NCBI GenBank assembly: GCA_051453625.1
Contig: JBOZIK010000001.1
Span: 227,994,247 to 228,050,963 of the forward strand
Length of the DNA stretch: 56,717 nt
Source of the DNA: Welwitschia mirabilis
Taxonomy: Eukaryota > Gnetophyta > Gnetopsida > Welwitschiales
Reading direction: 5' to 3'
The notes beneath the pieces are model-generated. The model worked only from the letters and a program-made list of their open reading frames with translations, did not search any database and was not told where the DNA came from. Positions 23,460 to 35,744 of this stretch are shown one piece after another. The position numbers were made by a program, and so were the translations under genes. The stretch's first letter is position 1, and every line of letters begins with the position of its first letter.

Positions 23460-25140
23460 CAATTGCTTTTAAATAATCATAATTAACATGACCTAAACAT
23501 TTATGCCAAATCTATTTTCGATTAACATTAGAAAAATAACAAGTAGAAAATGATTGATCAACATTATATACATTATCTATTCTATTTGCTTTAAGAATAA
23601 CATTATTTATTTTGTAGTGCCTAACTTTAGTTTTATAACTATCAAAAATGACCTTATGATCTTTGTCACATATTTGACTAATACTAAGTAAATTATGCTT
23701 TAAAAAATTAACATTTAAAACTTCATTTATTCTAGGTAAGATACCTTTACTAATTCTTATGATTCCTTTAATTTTGGCTCTTCCATTATTACCAAAGGTA
23801 AATTATCCTCTATCAAAGTTACTTAGCTATTTGAATCTAGATTTATCTCCTATCATATGTCATGAGCAACCACTGTCCAAATACTAGCTAGTACCATTTG
23901 AAACCTTGAAATCTATTAGAATTAAAAGACTTTTCAAATCATTAGCTTTCATACACTTTATTATTTAAAAATAACATAAAGTTTCTAGCATTGAAAAATG
24001 GATTTGAATAACCTGACTTACCACAAAAATGATAAGTAACTTTAGAAATAAACTTATTTTTCCAAGTTACCTAATTTTACTAACTTTATGGCCTTTAGGA
24101 GATGAAACAAATGCTTGACTTATCATGAGCTAGTTTCTGAATTTTAAGCATCTATTTAAATTTAGTTAAATCACTAGGAAACTTATTAATAAAATGAGAT
24201 AAAATTTTTTAGTTATAGTACAAGATCAAAATTTTTAGATTTGATCATTTTGTACTTTGATTCCATTTCCTTGTTTTCTTTGGTGAGAGTTTTGGTAATC
24301 TTATTTAGATCATTTATGCACTTTACCAAGTTTTTACATTCCAAGTATAGTTCCTGATAAGTATCTTTGAGTTCATTCTAGTCTTCTTTAACAACATCCA
24401 AATCATCAGGTTTAGATGCACTAGTTAAGTTCTATAATGAAGGCATAATTACCATGAAAGAGATTCTTGTATCTCTATCTGAATCTTGACCTAAACTACT
24501 GTCATCATCCTCATTTACATTGTTTTATATTATAATAAATAAATATGTATTCAACTTTTTTATTCTCTCTTATTATTCAAGCACTCATTTGCCATGTGTC
24601 TAAAGCCTTTACATGCCTAGCATTGCATCTCTTTTTCTTTATCTTAATATTTCTTAAACTTTAAGTGTTCTCTTCTTATACCTCTACTTGACTCACCTTT
24701 TTTATTTCTTCTGTGTAAAAACTTTTTGAATCTTTTTCCTAGGAGAGAAACTTTATCATCATCTAGGTCTTCATTGATTTCTTTGATTTGTACTCTTTTT
24801 GCATACACTTCAAATCAGTACCTTTGTTCTTATCTTTAGAATATTTTAATTCATATTTTTGTAAAGTATCTTGTAATTCTTTTAGATCCATCATGTTGAT
24901 ATCCTTGCATTCTTCAATTACTATGAATTTTAATTCAAATCTCTTTGAAAGCAATCCTAGTAATTTTTGGACCACTTTTTCCTCATCTAATCTTTTACCT
25001 AGACTTGCCATGGAATTTACGATATCAATAAGTATAATAAAGAATTCCTATAAATTGTTCTCCTCATCCATATAAATATCTTCAAATTTGAAAACAAATA
25101 TTTGGAGCTTGACCTACTTAAGAGTGGATGTTCATTCATG
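23460..25140 (-). pseudogene. S1 gag and protease/pre-integrase segment, second copy
   Basis: Minus strand, high to low: gag segment GKRLDEEKVVQKLLGLLSKR then FELKFIVIEECKDINMMDL (24,763-25,011), a zinc-knuckle-like region near 24,590-24,620, and the protease to pre-integrase stretch (about 23,460-23,960). Everything here is repeated at 26,161-27,540. The gag N-terminus is missing at a 100-N gap (25,145-25,244). It joins without a break to the integrase at 23.3 kb, so this is the copy in phase with the RT. Numerous stops. Confidence 0.85.
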
Positions 25141-25244
25141 TGCANNNNNNNNNNNNNNNNNNNNNNNNNNNNNNNNNNNNNNNNNNNNNNNNNNNNNNNN
25201 NNNNNNNNNNNNNNNNNNNNNNNNNNNNNNNNNNNNNNNNNNNN

Positions 25245-25476
25245 ATCCAATATTTGTAAGTTTTAGATTTTTTTGAAAGAAATACAACCATGTATATCTT
25301 GAAAATTCATTAACCATGGTAATAAAATAGCATTTACCTCCTAAACTTTTAGTTTGATTTGGTCCTACCAAGTCCATATGAATAAATTCTAAAGGCATAA
25401 TTGTGGAAACTTAGTTTTTACTCCTGTGTGATGTTCTTATTTGTTTTTCCTTTTGGAACGCATCACAAAGACCATG
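25245..25476 (-). pseudogene. Third integrase fragment between two gaps
   Basis: The minus strand begins MPLEFIHMDLVGPNQTKSLG at about 25,398, followed by a FSRYTWLYFFQKN box. This is the same stretch as at 23,200-23,333 and 25,804-26,001. It is bounded by gaps of 100 and 311 N. It is either a real duplication or a stray contig of another copy placed here. Confidence 0.85.
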
Positions 25477-25787
25477 NNNNNNNNNNNNNNNNNNNNNNNN
25501 NNNNNNNNNNNNNNNNNNNNNNNNNNNNNNNNNNNNNNNNNNNNNNNNNNNNNNNNNNNNNNNNNNNNNNNNNNNNNNNNNNNNNNNNNNNNNNNNNNNN
25601 NNNNNNNNNNNNNNNNNNNNNNNNNNNNNNNNNNNNNNNNNNNNNNNNNNNNNNNNNNNNNNNNNNNNNNNNNNNNNNNNNNNNNNNNNNNNNNNNNNNN
25701 NNNNNNNNNNNNNNNNNNNNNNNNNNNNNNNNNNNNNNNNNNNNNNNNNNNNNNNNNNNNNNNNNNNNNNNNNNNNNNNNNNNNNNN
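25477..25787. other. Assembly gap (311 N)
   Basis: Sized gap between two integrase fragments of the same family. Open frames spanning it are artefacts. Confidence 0.95.
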
Positions 25788-26560
25788 TATTTCTTTTTTT
25801 TTTTTATGGTATACCCCTTCTCATTTTGAATTTTGTTGCATATCTTAACCCATATTTGTAAATTTCAGATTTGTTTGAAAGAAATGCAACCCATGTATAT
25901 CTAGATAAATCATCAACCATAGGAAGAAAATAGCATTTACCTCTTAAACTTTGAGTTTGAGCAGGACTTATCAAGTCCACATAAATGAGTTCTAAAGGCA
26001 TATTTATGGAAACTTAGCTTTTATTCTTGTGTGATATTCTTATTTTCTTTCCCTTTTGGCACACATCACAAAGACCATGTTTTTAACATATATATTCAAA
26101 ATACCTTTGATAATTTTTTCTAATAATAGTTTTCAAATAATCATAATTAACATAATCTAATCATTTATTCCAAAGATCTTCTTGATTAACATTAGAAAAA
26201 TAGCAAGTAAAAAATGATTTATCTATGCTATAAACATTATCTATTCTATTTGCTTTGATAATAACATCATTTGTTTTGCCATGCCTAATTTCACATTTAG
26301 AACTATTAAAAACAACCTTATGACCTTTGTCATAAATTTGCCTAATACTAAGTAAATTATATTTTAAACTATTGATATAAAAAACTTCATTTATTATAGA
26401 TATGTTACCTCCACCAATGCTTCTAATACCTTTGATTTTTGCTCTTTTATTATCACCAAAAGCAACTTCTCCTCCATCAAAGTCACTCAACTGTTTGAAT
26501 CTTTGGGAAATGAAATCAATACCTGGCTTATCATAAGTTAATTTCTGAATTTCAAACATT
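25788..26560 (-). pseudogene. S1 integrase start and protease/pre-integrase segment, 5'-side copy
   Basis: The minus-strand frame at 26,161-26,559 reads FDGGEVAFGDNKRAKIKGI, then INEVFYINSLKYNLLSIRQI, then YDKGHKVVF. That is the end of the Copia protease plus the GAG pre-integrase domain. The usual DSG protease active site is not seen: the equivalent position lies in the divergent PGIDFISQRF stretch. After a frame break the integrase begins MPLELIYVDLISPAQTQSLR (25,804-26,001). The tract then enters the 311-N gap. Confidence 0.88.
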
Positions 26561-26579
26561 TGTTCTAATCTAGTTGAAT

Positions 26580-27896
26580 CATTAGAAAATTTATTAACAA
26601 AATAAGATAAGTTCTTTACCTATACTACAAGTTCTGAATTTTTTGATTCGACCATTTTGTACATTGATTTCATTTCCTCCTCTGCTTTGGTGAGAGATTT
26701 TACAATCTTATTCAGATCATTTATGCACTTTGCCAACCTTTTATACTCCAAGTATAGTTTTTGATAGGTTTCTTTAAGCTCATCCTAATCTTCTTCAATG
26801 ACATCCAAATCATCAAGTTTTGATGTACTAGGTAAGTTCTATAATGAAGGTATAATTGCCATGAAAGAGAGTCTTCTATCTCCATCTGAATCTTGACCTT
26901 AACTCTATCATCATTCTTATCCACATTGTCCTCATGTTGTAACAAATGAAGATGTCTTCGACTTTTTTTATTCTCTTTTATTATTCAAGAACTCATTTGT
27001 CATGTGTTAAAAGCATTTACTTGCATAACATTAAATATCTTTTTCCTTATCTTGATCCTTTCTAAACTTTGAGTGTCCTCTTCTTGTTCCTCTACTTGAC
27101 TTACCTTCCTTATTTCTTCTATGAAAAAATTTCTTGAATCTTATTACTAAAAGAGCAACTTCATTATCATCTAAATCTTCATCTGATTTCTCTAATCTGT
27201 ACTCTTCTTATATATATTTCAAATTAATACCTTTCTTCTTATCTTTAGAAAATTTTAATTCATATATTTATAAATTACCTTATAATTCTTCTAGAGTCAT
27301 CATGTTGATATCCTTGCTTTCTTCGATTACTATAACTTTCAGTTCAAATCTCTTTAGAAGCGATCTCAACATATTTTATACCACTTTTACCTTATTCAAT
27401 ATTTTACTCAGACTTTCCATGAAATTCATGATGTCATTAATGGTAAAGAATTCTTGTAAAGCCTTCTCCTCATCGATGTGAATATCTTCAAATTTGAAAA
27501 TAAGCATTTGGATCTTGACCTACTTAATAGTGGATGTCCCTTCATGTCAAACTTCATGAATATCCCATGCCTCTTTTACATGTTCATAGTTTATAATCTA
27601 TTCAAATTTGGCTATATAAACTACATAAAATATAGCATTAAGAGCACGGACGTCTATGGTCTATTTGAATCTATCAGTGAGAGTCCATTGGTCTTGGGTT
27701 TTGTAACTAAAATGATATTACCATGGGCATTGGTTTTTATTAGAGTAGGCATAGTATATCCATTATATATAACCTCTTCAATGTCTGCATCTAAGGGTTT
27801 AAGGAAGATTCTCATTCGGGATTTCTAATGTGCATAGTTTAACCCATTAAACATAGGTGGATGACTAGTGGAAAAAACATTAGAAGGGTTACTCAT
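26580..27896 (-). pseudogene. S1 gag, 5'-side copy
   Basis: The start ATG is at 27,896, 66 bp inside the 5' LTR end: MSNPSNVFSTSHPPMFNGLN, then a RMRIFLKPLDADIEEVIYNG stretch (27,760-27,830). These are the conserved N-terminal boxes of SIRE/Tork gag. Downstream (27,134-27,481) the stretch homologous to 24,763-25,011 is present with stops and frame breaks. Gag would form the particle shell. Because the start is in register with the primer-binding site and LTR, this is the authentic 5' end of S1. Confidence 0.88.
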
Positions 27897-27948
27897 TTTT
27901 GGATTCTAGAGTCTAGATCTGTTAGGATCTTAACATGGACTCAATAAA

Positions 27949-27960
27949 GCTCTAATACCA
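27949..27960 (-). other. S1 primer-binding site (initiator tRNA-Met type)
   Basis: The minus strand reads TGGTATTAGAGCTT two bases inside the LTR end ...CCTACA. It differs by one transition from the TGGTATCAGAGC site complementary to initiator tRNA-Met, and it confirms minus orientation. Confidence 0.9.
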
Positions 27961-27962
27961 AA

Positions 27963-29327
27963 TGTAGGATTAAGAACCCTAGAGGGGCATGTAAATATAT
28001 TTCTAAAAAATTATTCAAATAACTTAATAATATTAACTTTGCTTAAAATAAAACACCAAAAACCTGTGTAAGAAAACTAAAACTATTCTAGAAAAATGAA
28101 ATAATAAAAAGCAGAGGAAGACTAATCAAAAGCACATAAGATTTATAGTGGTTCAGAAAACCCCTTCCTCCACTCTCAATGATTAGCTTTCATTCGAGCC
28201 TAATCCGGATCTCTGTTAATCTCTTTCAGGTATCATAGGTTTATCTGTAACCTTTACAAATAAACTTTTTTTGAAGGCTTACTCTCAATCTTTTGCAAGA
28301 AAGCATAGTAGTGATGATGATATGCCCAAATTCTTAGGTATCACTCGATATTTGGCTCAAGAATAATATTGAATAACTTCTACAAAAGATGGTATAAATT
28401 GAAAAAAAAAGTGCTACTAATTTGATCATGTATGCAAAGATACCAACAGTTCTTGGTTTGTCTTTAGTCAAGAATGAGATGCTAATGAGTACAATGAAAA
28501 TATCCAAAATATTCAACATTTTGATACAGTGATTTTGACTGTTGACAATATATAATGGAAGACTTTTAGGGTTTTTACAAGTAAAAAGTTCTTCCAACTA
28601 ACATAAAATGGATACCTAATGGCTATAAAATTTTACATTTTTATCATAACTAATTAACCCCTCAAAAGTTCAGTTGACTCCATCTGGTGTCATCACTTAA
28701 ATTGGTCACCCTTGTGTTTTTTAAATCAACTCCAGTTTCTTATGGCTCCATGTTTTATTAATCTCTTAAGGTCTATTCGATTAATCATCTAGTCATCCAC
28801 ATATCTATCTAGTTTCCTGCTTGGTCCAGAAAAAATCCAACACAGTTTTCTGCTCTAGGTTTGGTCGACTCCTCAGGAATCCAGTCGACCCCTTGATGTT
28901 TGGCTATGAAGAACTAATGCTTAGTTACACATATCTAGTCAACTTTTCAGGTATCTGGTAAACCCCTTGACAATTAGCTAGGAAGTATCAGATACACAGT
29001 TCTTAGATCTGGTCGACCCCTTAGTTATGTGGTTAACTTCTTAATGATCAGTTAAGAAGTACTGGTGCTNNNNNNNNNNNNNNNNNNNNNNNNNNNNNNN
29101 NNNNNNNNNNNNNNNNNNNNNNNNNTTTAATTTTGTGTGGTCACTTTAGGTGCGATCGACCACTTATAAGTGTAGTTGATCCCTCAAGAGGATATCAAAA
29201 CTTGACAAGTTTTAGGATCAAAATCTGATATAAAACACTTTAGCTTATAATCTATAATTGATCAATATTTTCTACACAAGATTTAATAAATTTTTCTACA
29301 TAACATCAATTGATAAATAATAATTGA
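27963..29327 (-). mobile_element. S1 5' LTR
   Basis: It starts TGTAGGATTAAGAACCC on the plus strand and ends ATAATAATTGA, followed by ACTCA (29,328-29,332), a damaged copy of the left duplication GTTCA. It contains a 56-N gap (29,070-29,125) and the 74-bp U3 repeat. It pairs with 15,405-18,227 once the nested solo LTR is removed. Confidence 0.9.
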
Positions 29328-29332
29328 ACTCA

Positions 29333-30409
29333 GTCCCATGACCTTGGGACTCCCTTCAGAGAGTATCATTCCTTAAAGTCCGAACAACTAGTTACCCTGG
29401 TCAGTTTTAGTTTTCTTATTTAAAAATCATTAGTTAATGTTAATAACTAAATAAGCTTGGTTAATAGCTCATCACAAAACTTAGATAAGATGAGAAAGTT
29501 TACGATGTAAAATATCTAAGATAATACTAACATGGAAAATATATAGTCTAAATGTAACTTCATTAATATACAAGAACAACTTTACAAGAAATATGCAAAT
29601 AAGTAATTATTCACTATAGAGATTAATCAAGATGAAAATAATAGGGACCATGCAAGAAAATAAATGGAAAACTAAGAACCATACAAGAATGAAATGAAGA
29701 CCATAAAAATCATATAAGAAATAAGACAAAATACCATAAACAATATAAGAAAGAAATCAAAGAACCATAGATCATACTTAAAATAAAACGAAGATTCAAG
29801 AACTCTCAAAGATTCTAAGGCTTCAACATTCAATGGCTTATCATTCTCTAAGGTTCAGTAGTGAAGGATTCTTAAGACATGAAATAAAAGAGGAGAGGAG
29901 ACTCTTATTTATAGATGATGATGTGAAATGCAAAGGGTCATGAGAATATGAAAATATATCATCATAAAGGAGGGTGGTCAAGGTGGTAAAAGTTGATAAA
30001 GATTTCATAACCCCCATTATTCAATTCCTTGCTAGGCCACTGGGTACACTAATATCATAACAACAAATAGCTATGCTCATCATGCAATTATTATAATAAT
30101 GAGTAATTTCCAAAAGATGTATTTAAACTATTTTTTAGTTTAAATAGATATGAGTGCAACAATTACAAAAATTTAACGAGGATAATCATAATTAATAATA
30201 AGAATTTTCAAAAAAGGCAATATTATATCTACTTCAAAAGGTGAGAAATTATCGCATAAAATTTTCACAATAAAAATTATACCATTAGAAATATTAAAAT
30301 AAATACATGCAATAATTTAACTAGCTTTAAGCTCTATAACAATAAAATTATTTTAATTAAACTTTTAGGCTAAGTATTTGAACCCTAAAAGTCTGGACAT
30401 GATAGTTAA
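29333..30409 (-). mobile_element. T1 5' LTR, outer part, with right target duplication
   Basis: It continues the T1 LTR from GTCCCATGACCTTGGGACTC and aligns with 9252-10,313. It ends CTGGACATGATA at 30,404, then GTTAA (30,405-30,409), identical to 8603-8607. With the inner part it totals 1,710 bp. Confidence 0.9.
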
Positions 30410-31400
30410 TAAATCTCATAAACTCATAGGTAATCAAAAGAAGTAGATGAAAATCCTTAAGGTAATGATCATTAACTCTGAATGCTTGGTAATGTTGAGG
30501 ATTTTAAATGAGGAATACACCATTTGGTAGTACTTGTTTAATTAAATAAGAATCTTTTTACTTAGAAACTATTTTTCCTAAAAATAAATGCAGTCTTAAA
30601 TTGTAAAGAAAAGCTAGTTTTATCTCCTTAAATATTTTCCTAAGGATGTCTTAATCATGCAATTTCTTCATCCTATTCTAATCAATTTTTGAGTCTTCAT
30701 AAGCATTATTTCTAATCTCATCTAACTCATTAAATTGAATAGCCTATTATTTTCTAGCCATTTCAAGATCTAAGTTTATGTTCTTGATTACTTAATAAGC
30801 TCTATATTTCAATTCCATAAGAAGATAAGAAGCTTTATCATAGACTACTCTAAAGGAAGATATTCACAAGGATGTCTTATAAGCTAAGCTATAAGCCTAC
30901 AAAACATCATTTAGCTTACAAAATTAATATTTTTTAATTGATCTCACTATTATATGTTTTTGATTTTTTGATTAGTAACTTTAACCTATTCATTAGTCTA
31001 AGGGTGATAATGTGTTATGACTTTATGAGTAATCCCATATTTGGCTAAGAGTTTTTTGAAAAGTTTATTGTAAAAGGGGGTGTGTCCATTACTAATTATC
31101 ATCCTAATACAACCAAATATTATTAAAATATTTTCTTTAAAAGACTTAACTATTATTTTGACATCATTAGTTTTGCACATACAAGCTTCCACCCACTTAG
31201 TCATGTAGCCTATGCAAATGAGGATTATTGATATTTGTTTGAATGAGAGTAAGGGCCTTGAAAGGTTCTACTATAAGGATGGAGTTTAAGGGCATTATGT
31301 GCCTTCTTGTAAGGCTTTCTAAATTTTGATAATTCTTGTAAGTTTTACAATAAAGATGCACATCCTTAAAAATCAAAGATGAATAAAAACTTTATTATAG
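30405..31400 (-). pseudogene. G2 pol: integrase (Athila/Tat type)
   Basis: Minus strand, high to low: a zinc-binding-type region containing HLYCKTYKNYQNLESLTRRH near 31,300-31,360, then core TKWVEACMCKTNDVKIIVKS and IIFGCIRMIISNGHTPFYNK (31,000-31,204). The second acidic position of the core reads Asn (ISNG where relatives have SDG). Near the end, FRVNDHYLKDF at 30,449-30,482 is the conserved C-terminal phrase of this lineage. The frame runs into the T1 target duplication and, across T1, continues 8602-8591 as FD then TAA. The wording TNDVK..KY..THK..H is diagnostic of Athila/Tat rather than of chromoviruses. Confidence 0.9.
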
Positions 31401-31499
31401 AATTTTGATGATAACAGAATGATTACCACCATAAAATTTAGAATGAGAAAGTTTAAGTATTTTATGAACTTCATTTTATAGAATGCATTTACAAATAAA

Positions 31500-33060
31500 T
31501 TATTCAAGATAATATTTAAAAAAATCAAGCTACTCCATAAGAAATACTTATCTAACTTAGGAATTTCTTCCTATTATTGAAAGTCTAATGTGAAGTAACC
31601 TTGGAAACTATGTAATTTACAATATCAAAAAACTCATGCCCCTTTAAGATAGAGATAGTATGCTCATCTAAAAAAGTATTATCAATGGAATGAATTTCAT
31701 GAGAATTATTTTTCACTATGTAAGACAGGTAATTAGCTACAATGTTATCAAAAACCTATTTATCCTTAATTTCTAGGTCAAATTCTTAAAGCAACAGAAT
31801 CCATCAAATTAGCCTAGGCTTAGAGTTCTTCTTGGAAAAGAGGTATTTAGGGACTAAATGATCCATATAAATAATAACTTAAGATCCTAGAAAATACTAC
31901 CTAATATTTTCTAATACAAAAGGCTATAGTAAGGAATTCCTTCTTATTTATAATTGAGTTAAGTGTCAATGTTTTACTTGCATACAAAATTACCATTAGT
32001 TTCTTATTCATTTTTGCCCTAATTTGGCACCAATAATGTAATAATTAGCATCATATATTAATTTAAAGGGTAACTTCTAGTTGGGTGGTTAAATAATGGA
32101 TGTTGTGATAAGTTTTTCTTTGATCTCATTAAAGGATTATTAACACTCTTAAGTTCATTCAAAGGAGATTTTTGTACTAAGAAGGTCACAAAATGGTTTG
32201 GCAATCTTGCTAAAGTTTTTAATGAATCTTCTATAATAACGTACATGTCCTAAAAAATATCTAATGTATTTTTACATTTTAGGAGTAGGCATATTGGTTA
32301 TTAAGTAGGCCTTAGCAAGATCTATTAGATTTCATTAGAATATATGACATAATCTAGAACTATGCCTTTATTCACCATAAAATGACATTTTTCCTCATTT
32401 AAAATAAGGCATTTTTTAATGTATCTAATAAGAACAAGATTTAAGTTATGAAGACATTAGTTGAAATAAGACCTATAAATAGAAAATCATCCATAAAAAG
32501 TTTAACACATAAATTGAATAAGTTAAATTACACCAAACATACATCATTAAAATGTGGCTAGTGCATTACAAAGACCAAAAGATATTTATTTATATGTAAA
32601 GATTCTATAAACTTAGGTAAACATTATTTTATCCTAGTCCTTTAGAGCTACTTCAATGTAATTTGTAACTAAAATAAAGTAGTAATAAGAATGTTTGATA
32701 AGCTATTCAAAGATCTGGCTAAAGAATGGGTGAAGAGAATGATCTTCTTTAGTGATAGCTTGTTTTTCATAGTTAATGAACATTCTCCTTTTTTATAATT
32801 GTCCTAGTGGGAATAATTTCATTTTATTCATTAGGCATTAAGTTTATTCTATACTTATCAACCATAGTTTGAATGGGACTTATCCATTTACTATTAGAAA
32901 TGGGGTAGATGATTCCATCATCTAGGAGTTTGATTAGCTTATTTTTTACTACTTCCTTTAAGGTTGTATTAGTTATCCTTTGATATTTAATGGAAATTTT
33001 AGCATTTTCTTTGAGGTAAATATGGTATGTACAAACATTGAAGTCAATGCCTCTAATATC
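31500..33060 (-). pseudogene. G2 pol: reverse transcriptase and RNase H
   Basis: Minus strand: KEVVKNKLIKLLDDGIIYPI then SNSKWISPIQ (32,865-32,950), NEIIPTRTI near 32,800, a retained catalytic box FMDDFLFIG at about 32,480-32,497, and RYYRRFIKNFSKIAKPFCDL near 32,180-32,240, which joins RT to RNase H. RNase H begins near 32,040 with KLPFKLIYDANYYIIGA. Many Gln-to-stop changes. Order gag-PR-RT-RH-INT is that of Ty3/Gypsy. Confidence 0.92.
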
Positions 33061-33329
33061 TGATAAGGCTCAATGAATGGCTTGTTTATCTTTTTTTCAA
33101 AAGATTTAGCAATTTAGTTTTTTTGAAGGAAATAAAGAGGAACTCATGAACATTAGAAAAGTAGAGTTAATTTCTAAAGATGCATATTTGAGGTCATGTA
33201 AAAATGGATTAAGTCAAATGAATGACTCACCTTGAGTGCTGATTTCTAAATTATGCTTATGAGAAAAGTCAGAAGTTAGCATTTCTTAGTTGAATCTAGA
33301 TCATTTTTTATTAAGCATAAGACTCTCTA

Positions 33330-33640
33330 TTTTGTCCACATATTCAATTCTATCATTACTAGGTAGTAACTTCATGGTATTAAAAACCTTTAACTCTACT
33401 ATCATGTTGTTAAATGAAATATTTATTAAATTATTCTTATAATTAATCAGGGTATTAGATGTTTCAAGAAAAGGTCTTCTTAAGATGATAAGGATTAATT
33501 AATTAGGTGATTTTTTCATATTTAGAAATTTAAAGTCTATTAGGAAATAACATCTATTAATCCTAATAATAACATCTTTAATTATTCTTAATGATGTTTT
33601 CAAGTATTTGTCAGTAAGATGTAATTAGATTTTTTTGTTT
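33330..33640 (-). pseudogene. G2 pol: aspartic protease
   Basis: Minus strand: LTDKYLKTSLRIIKDVIIRI near 33,570-33,625, then RCYFLIDFKFLNM, and IILRRPFLETSNTLINY near 33,440-33,490. This matches the C-terminal half of the retropepsin of Athila/Tat elements (the ILGRPFL-type box). The N-terminal catalytic Asp box was not identified. Broken by stops. Confidence 0.8.
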
Positions 33641-34399
33641 TTAAGATCTTCTAACCTAACTCTTTATAAATGCCATAAGGAGGTAGGTTAATGCTAGGTG
33701 CTAAGCCTAGTTAAGGCTTGTTTCAAGTATCTTTCTTTGATTGTGATTGAAATTTTAGGGCATTTAAGGTCCCTATATTTAGGTCAAATTTTATTTTAGA
33801 TTACTATGCTAGTTTGCTATGCTAGCAATGCCTTGCTTTTATGTTCATTTTCCTCTTTACTGTGTACATATACTTAAGGAATTTTGCATATGAGAGTAAT
33901 TGTTTGATAACCTTTAGAAGGGAAATGTTAATTTTTACTTCTCTAAATATTTACAAGGCCTTTAGTTATTTTCTATCTATATTGTCCTTTTTCAGTTGTT
34001 GAAAAATGGTAAAGCTTCTTGATAAGTAAGTAAATATTTTTTCTCTTCCTCAATATTTCTTTTTCAGTGTTGGTTTTTGTAAAATCTTTTTCTTCATTAG
34101 AGTGTCTTAGTTCTATTTCCTAATTAATTTCTTTTTTCCTTTAAAGATGAATGTTTTAGTTTGTTCAATATGGCTTTGCTCTCTTTCCTTTTCCATTTTT
34201 ATTCCTCTCAGATTTTGTTCAGAAATCATTAGAAGTTTGTCAGGTTCTCATTGGTTGAGTGATGAAAGGATGTGGATGTTGGTTTCTTATAATTAGTAGA
34301 GGTTTTATTCAATCTTATCCATGGAATATGAATTTTATGTATTAATCTAGTTTGGTTTTTTGTGAAAGCTTTAGGTATTTCTTCTAATTGTTATGATGT

Positions 34400-35310
34400 A
34401 GATGGTTGATGGTTTGAATAATTTTGATTCAAATTGGATTTGTATGGATGGAATGATGAAGGAAATAAGTTTCTGGGCTAATATTTTTGTTGTGGGTTAT
34501 TCTTCTACTCAAGAGAAATTAGGATGGTTTTGCCAACTAGAATTATACATATTTAATAAATGGTTATTCTTGTTTTACCAATGTTTTCCTATAGCATTAA
34601 CTTATTCATTTACCACATTTTGGTTCATTGGGATTGAGGACATTTGGTGGTTTTGTGTAAATAAATATGAAAAATTAAGCATCTCAATTTTGAACTACTA
34701 TTTTAGATGGAAGGGAGTCTAATTTTATTGAGTTTATTTATTTGATTATCAATATCAAAGTTTTATGGCATTTTAAAAAAACTAGTAGACTTAATTAAAT
34801 AATGAGATCAGGATGGTTCTAATGGTTTTTTTTAAATTTTTGAACTCTTAGAAATAGATTATAAGTATTTCCAAATATTGTTTATATCTAGTTCAAGGAA
34901 GTTACCTCTACTTATCATTTCAACCAATTATCTATTATTGGATTACAGACCCTCATAGAAATAGCTAATTACTCATCCTAACTTAAACCCATGTTAAGGA
35001 TATTTTTGTAGTAAATTCTTAAACCTTTCTAATGTTTGCAAAAAGGTTTTATGATCCTTTTATTAGTAATTCATTATTTTATTTCTTAAAGCATTAGTTT
35101 TGTAACTTGAAAAAATTTTGAAATGAATGCTTTATTTAATCCTATTCAAGTCCTAATTGATAAAGAATTTAGGGTGTGATCCCATGCCTTTACTTTTTCT
35201 TTTAAGGAGAAATAAAACAAAGTTAACCTCAGATCATTTGTGGTGTTGGGTATTAAGGAATTTAGACAAAACACACTTAAATTCTTTTATATGCAAATAT
35301 GGATCCTCTA
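34400..35310 (-). pseudogene. G2 gag remnant
   Basis: Minus strand: LEDPYLHIKEFKCVLSKF near 35,240-35,295, FLLKEKVKAWDHTLNSLSI near 35,145-35,205, then a GLNKAFISKFFQVTK stretch near 35,100-35,145. This is the order of the plant Gypsy capsid domain. Several frames decay further downstream. An unrelated open frame on the plus strand at 34,402-34,722 is antisense to this gag. The 33,640-34,400 stretch should link gag and protease but is too decayed to read. Confidence 0.8.
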
Positions 35311-35519
35311 ACTCTAAGCTATGAAAATAAAGAAGGAGTTAATGGTTAAAGGCTTAAAGTCTAACCTATGTATCATAGGTAATTGCACAATGTAGGATGA
35401 TATTTCCAGGCACTGGGGATGCAAATAATCCTTAATATTTTATCTAGTATAGGGATTATTATATAAATTATATTAGCCCTAAAAGTAAAATTAACTTTCA
35501 TTTTTTTGGTATGGTTGTC

Positions 35520-35670
35520 TAGGCTAATAAGGAAAGGGTTGGCTTTGTTTGAGAGTTTAAGAAAAGTGTTGGCTCTGAGGGAGAGGTTAGCTTCATAAAT
35601 AAGAAAAGGATTGACTCTATGAAGGGAGCAAAGGCTTTGACTCTGAGAATAAGAAACGAATTGAGGTGAA
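35520..35670. repeat. Degenerate ~30-60-bp repeat in the G2 leader
   Basis: GGTTGGCTTTGTTTGAGAG, GTGTTGGCTCTGAGGGAGAG, GGATTGACTCTATGAAGGGAG and GGCTTTGACTCTGAGAAT follow one another between the probable LTR and gag. This looks like an untranslated-leader minisatellite. No clear primer-binding site was found at its outer edge, so the LTR boundary stays unresolved. Confidence 0.5.
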
Positions 35671-35744
35671 GGAAAATTATATCAATAGTGTTAAAGTTGT
35701 CCTACAAATTCTTCATTAGAAAGTGGATTATTACTACATTAGAG

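Noticed and set aside
24788-25075. Plus-strand 95-aa frame, and its counterpart at 27,134-27,481
   Set aside because: Both are antisense to the S1 gag, which explains why they resemble each other.
32058-32246. Minus-strand 62-aa frame
   Set aside because: An out-of-frame shadow of the G2 RT/RNase H junction, whose true frame reads RYYRRFIKNFSKIAK.
34402-34722. Plus-strand 106-aa frame, aromatic-rich and membrane-like
   Set aside because: Antisense to decayed G2 gag; its composition comes from the complementary AT-rich coding strand.
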